A stretch of 64,000 nt of DNA from Poa pratensis (GCA_947311845.1 CAMZMU010000111.1:15176077-15240076); one strand, 5' to 3'; counted from the stretch's first letter, positions 34,346 to 46,811 are shown. Numbers and translations are program-made. Notes: generated by a model from the sequence alone, not told the origin.

Positions 34346-36136
34346 GTAAGAAGAGAGACGTATATGGTGATTCCGTTAATTTCAATATCCAACCCGACTC
34401 CTCAGTCTTTAAATATGCTCATAGAAGGATGTGCGTACATGTGAGTCAGTGTACTGATGGTGGTGATTTGGAGGAGAAGCTTCACAGAGCTCTTTCTTTT
34501 GAAAAATAAAAAAATGATATTTCTAAGTTTCGCAAAAATGTGAAAAAAATCTTAGAAGTAGAACATGCTTATTTCTACCAGTATGCAACAAAAAAAAGGC
34601 GAAATATTATGTATTTTGGTCTATCTGATAATGACAAATTTCTAGTTCTAAGATGTGAAAGTTACAAAATTTGATTTTCAGATGTGTCATGATTTGTCAT
34701 ATTACTATACGCTAGAATACAAACTATTTTGTATTGAAAATTTACAGAACCGTAGAGTATGTCATTGTCAACATGTAGAAGTTTTTTCATAATTTTTTGA
34801 AACTATAATATATCAACTAAAAAGATCATAAAACATACCACATGGAGCCTGTGCTTCAAAAGGACTTTTCACGCCTATACTATGTTAGTATTAAAAAAAC
34901 TCCTAACCCGATAAATCCCTTTTTTCAATAAAGGGAATTTATTACTTAAGAATTTAACCATTATATTTGGCTGCTGTGTAAGTAGGATACACACAGCCAA
35001 CATTGTTTCACAAAAACAAAAAGTACATATGCGAGTAACTAGCCATGAACTGCATATCACTTATAATTGTAAGGGGCCAATCCGAAAATCCCACGGCGAT
35101 CCATGTCGGATAAAAATATCTATATGTTCTCTAGTCGGGTGGACACCTTCATAAAAATATCTCGATTTTTCACGCGTTTTAATTTGGATCACGAACGGAG
35201 AAAATTGGTGCAACGGTAGATTACCTACATAAGAGAATAATTTTTATTATCAAAAACCTTGTCAGTTCTAAACAGCCATAGCGACTGTACTACGGCTATT
35301 GCTCCCACGCTAATTAAAATTGTAAACTTTTGATACATATAACCAATTGCGAAAATATTCGGAAGAACTTGATGTATACAAAACCCCGGGATTCTTTTTT
35401 AGTGGAAACCCCGAGATTCCTGGGTTCTTGTTTACATCTACAGATGTCTCCGACAGCAGACAGTAGGCAGGGCCGCAGGGGGACGGACTACCAACGCCCA
35501 TGGGCCAAACACGCCTCAAGCCAGCCAATTCGTTGATGGACACCGGCCGTAGCCCGCGTAAACAAGTAAAGGGCCACAGACAATGGTACATCCTCATCCA
35601 GTCTCCCCATATCCCCGAGCCTCTGTTCAATCTCGAACATATCACTACAAGAGATGTTCTCTCCTAAAAATAAAAATAAAAACTACAAGAGATGTTCCAT
35701 CTATCCCTCAAAAAAAAAAAAAGAGAGATGTTCCATCTCCAATTCTCCAACGGGATCAGAATCAGATCCCATCTCCAATTCTCCATTCTCCAACGGGATC
35801 AGAATCAGATCTTCAGAAGCTATCTCAGCAAAGAGAAGAAAAATAAACAGTCACCTTCAATCACCATCGATTCTTGCCACACCACTCGCTCGTTAGCAAA
35901 ACGATCGTTCCAACTTCTGGATCCTTTGGTCACTCCGCGACAAGTGTAAATCATGCGGTGCTACCACTCTACCACGACGTCGACGCATAACCATCAGTCC
36001 GGCCTCTACCCAATTTGGCCAGTTGTGTGTGCAACGTGTTGGTTCTGCTACTTGCAGTAATTTTGGAAGTTTTCTCGGCCAGGATTAATTCCGCAACATG
36101 TTGCTGTAACAGCGACATGGGCTGGCTCATACAGTA
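34346..36136. other. AT-rich spacer with short tandem repeats
   Basis: At 35640-35820 the motif CAAGAGATGTT recurs, and a 35-bp unit (CATCTCCAATTCTCCAACGG then GATCAGAATCAGATC) is present twice. No gene is supported. Confidence 0.4.
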
Positions 36137-36138
36137 TA

Positions 36139-36256
36139 CTTCCTCCGTCCCAAAATAAGTGTTTTAAGTTTGCTCAAAAGTGGATGTGACATGTTTCATG
36201 TATATATAGATCTATTTTTTGGCAAACTTGAGACACTTATTTTTGGACGGAGTGAG
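36139..36256. mobile_element. Stowaway MITE
   Basis: Ends CTTCCTCCGTCCCAAAATAAG and, inverted, CTCACTCCGTCCAAAAATAAG lie between TA dinucleotides (36137-36138, 36257-36258). Confidence 0.9.
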
Positions 36257-36838
36257 TATATGTATGGCTGTGAGAGCTCTGATCGCCGCAACTGCTACTA
36301 CGCCTAAATACGTAACACCGGGTCGGGGAATTTCGATCTCTAGTCTGAATGTTGCTGCAAGCTTGCAGCAGGTATCGCTTGGGATCTTCTGAACTTTCTG
36401 TTGTTGGATTAATCTCATTTTCACTGGTATTCCCGACGACAGTTGAATTAACCTTGAGCCAGAAGTACGACGGTTGAACTGGTTTCACTGGGTCGCGAGA
36501 GTAGACCATATGAGTCCACGTGCGGCATGCATGCATGGAAAAAAGGATTGGCCAGGGCTGTGCCCGGGTCGATCGGACTCGGACCAGTCGAAGACGACGG
36601 CATGCGTCAACCGGTGCCATTCTACCGTAAATTCCTGGTCTGCAGCGTTGATCGATCGGTGTGGATCTTTTTCAGTTTCCCGTTTAAGATAAACGTCTGG
36701 CCATTCCGCGATTTCACGAGCATTCCGATTCCTCGTCTCGCCATCTTCTTGACAGCATGATGACAAGGACGTCCTCGTCGCTTGATTCTTCCAAGTTCCG
36801 TCTACAGTCGTCATCAAAACTATGTAAATTAATTTATA
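36257..36838. other. Spacer without recognisable gene
   Basis: Only short frames occur on both strands. No family features or splice structure are visible. Confidence 0.4.
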
Positions 36839-37053
36839 CTCCCTCCGTTCCATAATAGGAGATAGTTTTATATGTCGTCTAGATTCGGATTAAAGTGAGT
36901 GTACATACACATTAAAATGTGTCTAAATACATGTGTATACATATGAATGTGAAAAATGTCTAAAATATCTTATACTCCCTCTGTAACTAAATATAAAACG
37001 TTTTGGTAGCTAAAATATTAAGATACTGAGGGAGTATTACGGAATAGAGGGAG
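36839..37053. mobile_element. Stowaway MITE carrying a nested Stowaway
   Basis: The outer ends CTCCCTCCGTTCCATAATAG and, inverted, CTCCCTCTATTCCGTAATA are interrupted by a second MITE at 36975-37034. The left flank is TA and the right flank is CA, one change from the canonical duplication. Confidence 0.85.
36975..37034. mobile_element. Inner, 60-bp Stowaway-like MITE
   Basis: It begins CTCCCTCTGTAACTAAA and ends with CTGAGGGAG, flanked by TA on each side (36973-36974, 37035-37036). It is unusually short and lies inside the outer Stowaway, so it inserted later. Confidence 0.8.
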
Positions 37054-38115
37054 CATTTGCCACGACAGAAATAGCTCTGCATGACTGGATCGATCGTTGC
37101 TGCAAAAATGAAGGGGAGAAAAGCGCGACCTTGTCAAACGGAGTGCCGTAACAGTCTACATTCACGTGGCCTAGGATTAGTTCCTCCCACCGCCGGTGGA
37201 TCATGACCAGCTAGCGGGCCGCAGACGGCCGAGCCACATGCATGGATGACCTTCTTTCAGCCACACAATCTCACCGGAGAATGCACGTCCAGTTCCTTGA
37301 TCACTAACACGGCCTAACCCCGGGCAGCAGCTGGCTCCTATCCAGAACCAGCAGCTTATTCCGAGCTGGCAATGCTGCAACAGGAAGTGCCACATGTCAA
37401 TAGCACTGTATACAGGACTCAGCGCAGCGTGATCACGCATTCTTCATCGATCCATCGCCATCCATGCACATGCCTAATCAGAAATTCACATGTCGCCTAC
37501 TCGATCCATCCAACGATTCTCTGTAAGGCATATGCAGAGCGTAATGACATGGGCTCTAAAGTCTTCAGAACTGAAGCGAGTCGGTCTAACATCCCGAGTA
37601 ACTCACATGCATTGCAAGAATATGAATCAGCTGTGTGCAGTGCAGATCAGATGCTGATGTCCTGACTACATGCATGTGAGACTCAAAGTCGTATGACGGC
37701 CGATCAGTACATGCATGCTACTCGTGTGCACGTACTAATTGCACATGTCCACGTCAGTCGATCGGTGTGGTCGACAAGGTTGGTCAAGTGTAGGGATGTA
37801 AGTGGCGCAATATACGGCGCCACATAGTCCGTTTAGTTAGCTCCGCCGTTCATTTTCCCCAAAAAAAATAACTTTTTTGAACTGTTAGACCAATAAATGG
37901 GATTAAACGGCATTAAATGGTCTGCCATTTACATCCCTGACTCAAGTGTTACAGTTCGCTCGATCAACCGCATCTTGATTCGTTAGTTAGTTATTCATTC
38001 ATTTATCAACCACCTCCATTATGTGCTAGCTCCAATTATTTGCATATATGCATACTCTAATTAACTGCTGATTCGATCGAGCGTTTACTTAACCAAACCC
38101 ATATATAGACATATA
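37054..38115. other. Spacer without recognisable gene
   Basis: No supported frame, RNA gene or element ends are seen. Confidence 0.4.
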
Positions 38116-38238
38116 CTCCCTCCGTTCCAAATTACTTGACTTGGTTTTGTCCAAATACGGATGTATCTATACTTGTTTAGTGTCTAGATACATCCGTATT
38201 TACACATACCTAAGTCAAGTAATTTGGAACGGAGGGAG
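38116..38238. mobile_element. Stowaway MITE
   Basis: Almost perfectly palindromic, with CTCCCTCCGTTCCAAATTAC at both ends (inverted) and TA on the left. The right flank is CA instead of TA. It directly borders the tandem duplication that follows. Confidence 0.9.
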
Positions 38239-40236
38239 CAGTAGCCTAGCCACTAGGAGTATTTTCTGAGAAAATCACTGGCTTAGCTTGGTTGTATCAG
38301 AAGCATTGTTCATACATCATACTATCATAGCTTCGATCTGCTTCATTTCCAGTATTCTTGCGCGAAACTCCTAGCTATCTCACGTGCATTACTTTTAAAT
38401 AGCGTTTAGAAAAGTTGTTATACTAGCTACACAGTGGTTGCTCAGCGATCGGTCAGTATAGAAGAATCAAAGGAATATTCAATGTGATATAAATAAGAGA
38501 GGAAATGATCGATATGATGCTCTCAGTTGGCAGAGGAACATGTAGATGCATCCATAGTCGTCAGTTAAGGTTCGCGGGCATCTATCATGCCCGGATTAGA
38601 AAACTTGCCAATTTGCTAGTCGACGGTCTGACCGAATCTCACTTATACATATATTCAGGGGAACTGTTGATGCATCACTCAAGATCGTTAGTTCGTACCA
38701 GCCGCAAATCATGGATGACTAGATGCATAATCTAATCTCACAGGAAATGCATTTTTTGGGTGGTTATCTAACTGAAAGACGCTGAACTTGTAAACATAAC
38801 TCGAGAGGACGGACCGAATAGAGCTTTCTGTTCACTTTGAATGAACATAATCCATGAGACTAACTAACTAACTAATCATGTTAGTCCCACGGCTGACATC
38901 ACCGCTACTCACTATTTTTGGCATTATAGAGTCGGAGGACTAATTCGACGGAGAGTACATCTTATCTTATCTAGAACTGTGGGGTAAAAGCTTTGCCCCT
39001 TATATTAATTAAGAGAGGACAATACAAGAAAGTAAAGGTTCAAAGTTACAAGTAAAACTACTCTCGCGGCATAATGTTGCCCAAGTGCTTGGCACCCGCA
39101 ATAACCCACAACCGGGCCTCCCGCTTAATTTTATCAAGAATGACCAAGAGAGGCGAGAACTTTTTTTGGAACACTCTTGCATTACGTTCATTCCAAATTT
39201 CCCAAGTGGTGAGCAACGTGAGCGAAGCGACGGCTTTGCGGTTCGGAGTCGACCCATCCGTCTTCAACAACCACCACTCTTTCATCGAAAGGTTGGTCCA
39301 AGTGCAAGGTTGAATTGCTTGAAACCCCAACCAATCCTTGACTAGCTCCCAAATACGACGCGTGAGGCAGCAATTCACTAAGAGGCGTGAGACCGTTTCC
39401 GTAGTTTGTTTGCAAAGAGGGCATAAGCCACAATTTGGCCACCCTCTTTTCAACAACCAATCCGCCGTCCAAATCCGGTTTTGAGTTGCAAGCCAAGCAA
39501 AGAATTTTGTTTTTGGAGGAGCCCAAGGTTTCCAAATTGTCTTTCCCATGTGAGAGGTAATGGTCCCCATGAATTACATCTTACCTTATCATTTCTCAAG
39601 GGAGAAGTAACTCCTATCATTTGGGAATTTTGATGCTTGCACACGATTTTATTTGTCAAGAGCGAGAGGCGAGAAGCCTGTTTTGCGTCAAAACGTAGAA
39701 GAGTTAAAACATCTGACCCCATATTTGTGAAATATCTTTAAAAAAACACATCCGGGCATATAAACGGACAAGGATGTAGTACATACAAACATACTCCCTT
39801 TGTTAGCTTTCAAAAAAAAAACATACTCCCTTTGTTCCAAAATATAGGGCATACAATATTTTGTTGTAAGTCAAATTTGTTATGTTAGGTGAAATATAAA
39901 GAAAAAGAATTCAAATCAGATCAAACACAAAGATAGGTTCCGTGGGCATTCTTCGTAGCCACCGGCCACAGCGCGACCTCACATTATTTACTGCGAGAAA
40001 ATACATACGGAGGAAGAGAAGAAACATTACGGAACGCTCTTGCAGCACTCATCTCGTTCCAAATCTCCCAATTGTGAGAGACCACCACTCCTTGCCGGAG
40101 TGAACGGCAAGCCCAAGCAAATTGCGAACATGGAGCTCATTGACGGACGGGGTAATTTGGGATGGACATTTTCATTGTGTGGGACAGCCTATCCTTTGCA
40201 CGGGAGTACTAGTCACTTTCTCATATATAACCCCAT
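38239..40236 (+). repeat. Tandem duplication, unit A
   Basis: The order of blocks matches unit B (40237-46280, ignoring its Copia insertion): AGCATTG, CTTCATTTCCAGTATTCT, TAGCGTTTAGAAAA, ACAGTGGTTGCTCAGCGATC, AGACGCTGA, GGCGAGAAGCCTG, and GGTAATTTGGGATGGACA. The period is about 2.04 kb once insertions are removed. Unit A contains a LINE fragment (38972-39574) absent from B. It lacks about 117 and 55 bases that B keeps near 45783 and 46002. Confidence 0.85.
38972..39574 (-). mobile_element. 5'-truncated LINE fragment with reverse-transcriptase zinc-binding domain
   Basis: The insertion is flanked by a 16-bp duplication TACATCTTATCTTATC (38956-38971; 39575-39590 with one mismatch), as made by target-primed reverse transcription. 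On the minus strand it encodes about 170 residues of the plant LINE C-terminus: a run like KTIWKPWAPPKTKFFAW, the zinc-binding core CGLCPLC, and TWEIWNERNARVF. The reading frame is open to its end. Unit B shows the empty target at about 45424-45439, proving a later insertion into A. The 3' end near 38972 is GGGGCAAAGCTTTTACCCC-like on the minus strand. Confidence 0.85.
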
Positions 40237-40480
40237 ATATAGTAGCCAGTAGGAGTACTTTCTTGGAAATTAGTCACTGGCTTATCTTGGTTTTCCGGGA
40301 AATCAGAAGCATTGTACATTTGTTCTTGTTCATATATCGATCAATTCATAGCTTCTGCTTCATTTCCAGTATTCTCGCGCGAAACTGCGTTCAGATCTGG
40401 ACTCCTAGCTAACACACGTAGTCACGTGCATTACTTTTTTAATAGCGTTTAGAAAAAGAGATTATACTAGACAGTGGTTG

Positions 40481-40682
40481 TGTTAAAATTTAATTCAATG
40501 AGGAAATCTCTACTTGTAACTGCTCGTGGAAATCCCAATATTGGAACCGTCGTGTGCGGTTATCCCTGGAGCGTCGCCTACGCACGTCGTTCCATCCCCT
40601 ATATATATGTACATCATCTTCAATGAATAAAAGACTACAGTTTCATTCTCTCGTTTTGCTCTCTCGATTCCTACTCGAAACA
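40481..40682 (+). repeat. 5' LTR of the Copia element
   Basis: It starts TGTTAAAATTT and ends CGAAACA. It contains a TATATATA promoter-like stretch (about 40600-40608) and an AATAAA signal (40626-40631). It lacks a 14-base segment found in the 3' LTR. Confidence 0.93.
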
Positions 40683-40761
40683 CGTTATCAGCACGTTTGC
40701 TCTCCAAGAGAGCGATTCCGACGAGAAGAAGAAGAAAAGAGTTCTCTACGGGAACAATCCG

Positions 40762-41801
40762 ATGGAAGAGGAATTATGCCTTGTGGACAGTGCTACCACA
40801 AACTCCATACTGAGGGAGTTGAAATATTTCCAAACTCTGAAAAAGATGAATGGAGATATTTTGACAATCGCTGGACGCGATACGGTAATTGTTGGCACTG
40901 GACGTGCCATATTTACCCTCCCAAGTGGTACACAAGTGACAATTGAGGATGCTTGTATCCCGATTCTTCACGTACCCTAATCAGTTATCGAGATATCCGT
41001 AAGAATGGTTTTCACATTGAAACCCATGAAGACAACAAAGAGGAGTATCTACTCTTCACAAAAGATAACGGATATGGCAAGCAAGTACTTGAAAAAATTC
41101 CTTCTCTGTCGTCCGGATTGTACTATACGTACATCAAACCCGTAGAACATGTTGCTTACAAGGTAATTTTCCAGAATGTTAACGCATTCCAAACCTGGCA
41201 TGATCGCCTAGGCCATCCTGGTATCGGGATGATGAGGAAGATTACTAGCAATTCCATTGGTCATAATTTGCTTGAGTCCAAATTTCCTCAGTCGTCAGAC
41301 TTCGTGTGCACATCATGTGCCACGGGAAAGCTTATTCTGAGGCCTTCGCACCTCAAGATACAAGCTGAACCACTTCAATTTCTTGAACGAATTCAAGGAG
41401 ACATTTGTGGTCCCATCCAACCATTGTCTGGACCGTTTAGGTATTTCATGGTTCTTATTGACGCATCTACACGATGGTCACATGTGTGCCTTCTTTCCAC
41501 ACGGAACCATGCATTTGCCAAGATAATGAGGGAAGTAATTAAGTTACAGGCCCATTATCCAGAAAGTCGAATTAAATCAATTCGCATGGACAATGCTGCA
41601 GAATTCTCCTCACGTGCTTTCAATGACTATTGCATGGCCCTGGGGATTGAAGTTCAGCACTCTGTTCCATACGTCCACACTCAAAATGGTTTGGCTGAAT
41701 CCCTAATTAAGAGGATCAAACTCATTGCAAGACCTTTGTTGATGAATTGCAGCTTGCCAACTCGTGTTGGGGTCATGCAGTTTTACACGCTGCTGACTTA
41801 A
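40762..41801 (+). pseudogene. Copia protease and integrase remnants
   Basis: The first frame (40762-40980) contains the aspartic-protease-like core LVDSATTNSIL and ends at a stop. The next frame (40953-41801) carries the pre-integrase region and an integrase core with GDICGPI, IRMDNAAEFSS and NGLAESLIKR, which supply the D, D and E positions. A frameshift ends it near 41801, and the following frame continues the C-terminal integrase region (YHSTSPLQLVRGNPPS). Confidence 0.85.
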
Positions 41802-42675
41802 TACAATTGCGACCTACTGCATATCACAGTACTTCCCCTCTGCAATTGGTACGTGGAAATCCACCTAGCATTTCCCATCTGCGTAAGTTCGGATGTGCTA
41901 CATACATCCCGATCTCACCACCTCAGCGGACATCCATGGGCCCACACAGAAAACTGGGGATCTATGTGGGGTACAAATCGCCGTCGATTATTAAGTACCT
42001 GGAACCCCTTACTGGGGATCTATTCACAGCCCGTCACGCTGATTGTATATTTGACGAGGAACATTTCCGGCATTAGGGGGAGATTTCAAGTACCAGAAAG
42101 AATGCCCGGAAATTGATTGGAATGCTCTTGCCATTTCAGCCTCCGATCCACGTACCCAAGAGACTGAACTCCAAGTTCGGAAAATCATAAATTTGCAACA
42201 TCTTGCAAATAATCTGCCAGATTCATTTACTGATCTAAAAGGTGTCACAAAATCCTTGAATCCGGCCAGAAATGCGCCCGAAAGAGTGGAGGTACCAACT
42301 AAAACCACTCAACTCCCGTTCCCAAAAAGAGGGGGAGTAGTACGGCCTCTGACCGGATCCTGCTTCTCGCAAGCAGCAAAGGAGAGTGAGGAGAAACTCC
42401 TCAAAGTCAGTAAATGCAAGTCAACTCAACGTTGACAAACACCTTATGGGTAGTATACACCCAGTGGAAGGGCAACCTCCACAACCCAGCTCCAGCTTGC
42501 ACACACTGGCTGGGACATCGGAACACCTAGACTCACGCGTATTGGGAAATCACGAAGAGTCATCAACGGTGCACGAGATATCCATCAACTATATCGATTC
42601 TGGAGAATCATTCAACCGTAAGTCTACGATTGTCGACACTTATTTTTCTGCTACAATTGCAAATACCCTTCTAAT

Positions 42676-44310
42676 GATCATGATCCAAGGACTATCGTTG
42701 AGTGTGAAAAACGCTCCGACTGGCCTCAATGGAAGGATGCAATACAAGCAGAATTAGCCTCGCTTAATAAAAGGAAGGTATTCACAGAAGCAATACCTAC
42801 ACCTCCCAGTGTTTTCCCTGTGGGATTCAAATGGGTTTTCCTCCGGAAACGGAATGAGAACAATGAGGTGGTGAGATACAAAGCAAGGCTCGTAGCACAG
42901 GGTTTCACGCAGAGACCCGGCATTGATTTCAATGAGACATATTCTCCAGTTATGAGTGGTATCACTTTCCGATATTTAATATCTTTGGCAGTGCAAAATC
43001 GTCTATCTATGCAGTTGATGGATGTCGTGACCGCATATCTTTACGGGTCACTAGATTCGGACATTTACATGAAGGTTCCTGACGGAATCTCTGTCCCGGA
43101 TGCAAGCGCAAAACGCAACATGTACTGTGTAAAACTGAACAAGTCTTTATACGGCTTGAAACAGTCGGGGCGGATGTGGTACAACCGACTTAGTGAGTTC
43201 CTTCTTCAAAAGGGTTACTCCAACAGTGATGACTGCCCATGTGTTTCATCAAGAAGTCCTCTTCAGGATTTTGCATCATTTCCGTGTACGTCGATGATCT
43301 CAACATCATTGGCAACGCACAAGATATTGATGAAGCACGCAATCATCTAAAGAGGAATTTGAGATGAAGGATTTGGGTAAAACCAAATTTTGCTTGGGTC
43401 TCCAACTCGAGCACCTTCCCTCAGGAATAATGGTACACCAAGCTGCCTATATCCAGAAAATATTGGAGAAATTCAATATGGACAAATCCTATCCGTCTAA
43501 AACTCCCATGGTGGTTCGATCTCTAGACGTAGAGAAAGATCCGTTCAGGCCGAGGGATGATGGAGAAGAGATGTTGGGACCCGAGGTTCCATATCTCAGT
43601 GCCATTGGAGCGCTTATGTATCTTGCAAATTGTACGAGACCTGACCTCGCATTTGCAGTGAATCTACTTGCTAGACACAGCGCAGCTCCCACCAAACGCC
43701 ATTGGGCGGGAGTCAAGAATGTCTTTCGATATCTCCAAGGCACAAAGGATCTTGGCCTATTCTTTCAGTTCCAGAGAAACCTGGACTCTAGTATGATTGG
43801 ATACGCTGATGCTGGCTATTTATCTGATCCCCATAATGCCAGATCGCAATCCGGCTTTGTGTTCCTACATGGTGGAACGGCCATATCATGGAAGTCTTCG
43901 AAACAGACTCTGGTTGCAACGTCCACCAATCATTCTGAAATAATTGCAATATATGAAGCATCACGCGAATGTGTGTGGCTTCGCAGGATGATAAACCACA
44001 TACAACAGTCATGTGGAATTGGTTCTATCGAATCACCTACCATTATCTACGAAGATAATGCGGCTTGTGTTGCACAGATGCAAACAGGATACATAAAGAG
44101 CAATATCACTAAGCATATTGCCCCAAGTTGTTTTATCCCCATCAACTCCAGAAGAGTGGGGAAATAAACATCTTGCAAGTCAAATCATGTGATAATCTCG
44201 CTGATCTTTTCACGAAGTCTCTACCAACTTCAACATTCCAGAAATACATTCATGGGATTGGTATGCGACGGCTTCGGGATTTGCAAGAGTCAGGGGGAGT
44301 ATCTTCCTGA
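42676..44310 (+). pseudogene. Copia reverse transcriptase and RNase H remnants
   Basis: The RVT_2-type reverse transcriptase starts with the WKDAIQAE-like region. It continues as GFKWVFLRKRNENNEVVRYK, then SLYGLKQSGRMWYNRL, and breaks before the YVDD catalytic box, which lies in another frame (about 43278-43300). The frame 43364-44167 holds the rest and the RNase H domain (IGYADAGYLSDP, TSTNHSEIIAIYEA, IYEDNAACVAQ). It breaks again, and the C-terminal end reads on to about 44310. No functional polyprotein can be made. Confidence 0.85.
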
Positions 44311-44399
44311 ACTATTCCTGTTCAAAGCATCATATTACACTCTTTTTCCCTTTATGAGTTTACTTTTCAGGTTCTCATTAAGGTTTTTAATGAGGTAAT

Positions 44400-44689
44400 A
44401 TCAACATAAGATTATATGTCATACTTTCTGTTTTCCCCACCGGGGTTTTTAGGAAAGTATACACGACATATTTATTGCCCTCTAAATTCTATGGATACAC
44501 TTCATATCGAGTTAACGGAGGCAATAATCATTATATGTTGGATCATTTTCTCCTTATTTTTCCCACAGGGTTTGAAGGAGTTTTACCAACATATCCTACA
44601 CTACTCCTCACATTTTTCCCACAGGGTTTTTGGAGGAGACTATTTTAAGATGATGAAGATTTACATCGACAAGCATAGATTAGGGGGAG
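44400..44689 (+). repeat. Copia 3' leader with repeated CCC/GGG hairpin motifs
   Basis: Between the coding remnant and the 3' LTR the motif TTTTTCCCACAGGGTTTT, or a close variant such as TTTTCCCCACCGGGGTTTTT, occurs three times (44435, 44560 and 44613 regions). Each can form a small hairpin. Such motif runs before the purine tract are a known habit of plant Copia elements. Confidence 0.6.
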
Positions 44690-44903
44690 TGTTAGAATTT
44701 AATTCAATGAGGAAATCTCTACTTGTAACTGCTCGTGGAAATCCCACGATTGGAACCGTCGTGTGCGGTTATCCCTGGAGCGTCGCCTCCAGGAACCGAC
44801 ATACGCACGTCGTTCCATCCCCTATATATATGTACATCATCTTCAATGAATAAAAGACTACAGTTTCATTCTCGTTTTGCTCTCTCGATTCCTACTCGAA
44901 ACA
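44690..44903 (+). repeat. 3' LTR of the Copia element
   Basis: It starts TGTTAGAATTT and ends CGAAACA, 214 bases. It contains the 14-base segment (TCCAGGAACCGACA) missing from the 5' LTR and lacks one CT of the 5' copy. Confidence 0.93.
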
Positions 44904-46280
44904 GGTTGCTCAGCGATCGGTCAGTATAGAAGAATCAAAGAATATTCAATTTGATTAAAGTAGGAGAGGAAATGATCGATATAATGCTCGCAGTTGGCGG
45001 AAGAACATGTGGATGCATGCATAGTCAGTTAAGGTTCCCGGGCATCTATCATGCATGGATTAGAAAATTTGCCGATTTGGTAGTCGACGGTCTGACCGAA
45101 TCTCACTTATACACATATACACAGGGGAACTGTTGATGCATCACTAAAGATCGTTAGTTCGTACCAGCCGCAAATCATGGACGATTAGAAGCATAATCTA
45201 GTCTCACAGGAAAGGCATTTTTGGATGGTTATGTAACTGAAAGACGCTGAGCTTGTAAACAAAACTCGAGAGGACAGACCAAATAGAGCTTCAGTTAACT
45301 TTGAAAGGACATAATCCATGAGACTAACTAACTAACTAATCATGTTAGTCCCACGGCTGACATCACTGCTACTCACTATTTTTGGCATTATAGAGTCGGA
45401 GGACTAATTCGACGGAGAGTACATCTTATCTTATCATTTCTCAAGGGGGAGAAGTAACTCGTATCATTTGGGAAATTTGATGCTTGCACACGATTTTATT
45501 TGTCAAGAGCGAGAGGCGAGAAGCCTGTTTTGCGTCAAAACATAGAAGAGTTAAAACATCTGACCCCATATTTGTGAAATATCTTTAAAAAAACACATCC
45601 GGGCATATAAACGGACAAGGATGTAGTACATACAAACATACTCCCTTTGTTCCAAAATATAGGGCATATAATATTTTGTTGTAAGTCAAATTTGTTATGT
45701 TAGGTGAAATATATAGATAAAGAATTCAAATCAGATCAAACACAAAGATAGGTTCCCGTGGGCATTCTTCGTGGCCACCGGCCTGAATAAGAAAGGAGAG
45801 GGTTTGAATAGTTACAAACACAGCAAACCCGGAAAAACACAACAAATTACTCTCCCCGAGTTTACAACACCAAGGTGTGAGGCCCCTGCCTTGGTCGACA
45901 GCGCGACCTCACATTATTTACTGCGAGAAAATACGTACGGAGGAAGAGAAGAAACATTACGGAACGCTCTTGCGCTCATCTCGTTCCAAATCTCCCAAGT
46001 GACGAGCATGAAAATGGGTAGCGTGGCCTTTCTTGGTGAACCGGGACGCTCAATTGTGAGAGACCACCACTCGTTGCCTGAGTCAACGGCAAGCCCAAGC
46101 CAAATTGCGAACATGGAGCTTATCGACGGACGGGGGTAATTTGGGATGGACATTTTCATTGTGTGGGACGAGCCTATCCTTTGCACGGGACTTCTAAATG
46201 TCAATAAGTGCCCAAGTGTATGCGTCCACATCCACATGTGGTGCATAGCAAGTCAATTAAATTGGAACGGAGGGAGTACT

Positions 46281-46811
46281 CCGTACTAGTCACTTCCTCA
46301 TATAGTCGTAAGCAAAAATGTTCAGTAGTGGTGCATGTATTCAAACGCATGTTCTTTCTGCAATAGACCAGGCATGGAGTAGTAGTAAAATTTCTCCGAT
46401 CGGTAGCACGCACGCACGCACGGGGGAAGAAGATTCAGCGAGCGAGCTCAAGTAGCCAAAAAAACATTTGAAGTAAAATCGATAAATGCACGTGCATGCC
46501 TATCAGTCCATGCATGCATCGCTTGACGAAGGTGGACCGGCGGTGAAATAAAGCTGAGACCGCCCGGCAATTGCAAAGAAGACTTGCAGGAATTTTGGTT
46601 AGTTGACTCCATGCATGCCTCGATGCATATGTACATGTACGTCCGCATGAAGTATGAACGAGCACATGGCCGACTCCGCTGCCTTCGTCACTGCCACGTC
46701 TTGAGTCGGAAACCACGTACTCGACCACACATAGATAATCGTCGGAAGAAGAAGAAGAAGGAAACAATAAAGACAAGAGCTAGCAGCTGAGCTGAGGTCT
46801 GGTGCATTTTA
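46281..46811. other. Spacer without recognisable gene
   Basis: Short frames only. A small GAA repeat lies near 46746. No gene is supported. Confidence 0.4.

Larger units (their letters stand above)
40481..44903 (+). mobile_element. Ty1/Copia LTR retrotransposon, gag-less and frameshifted
   Basis: LTRs of 202 bp (40481-40682) and 214 bp (44690-44903) begin TG and end CA. GGTTG is duplicated on both sides (40476-40480, 44904-44908). A purine tract TTAGGGGGAG precedes the 3' LTR. The coding order is protease, integrase, reverse transcriptase, RNase H, as in Copia. The sequence from the 5' LTR to the protease is only about 80 bases, so gag is missing, and the frame is broken in at least three places. 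The LTRs differ by three substitutions plus two indels. Unit A of the host duplication keeps the uninterrupted target at 38431-38450. Confidence 0.95.
40237..46280 (+). repeat. Tandem duplication, unit B (interrupted by Copia element)
   Basis: This is the second unit of the 2-kb duplication, split at 40480/44904 by the Copia retrotransposon. Near 45914-46246 the minus strand still reads TWEIWNEMSARAFRN and nearby residues, an older LINE zinc-binding-domain relic that was part of the ancestral unit. Half of a Stowaway (GGAACGGAGGGAGTA at about 46265-46279) marks the right end. Confidence 0.8.
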
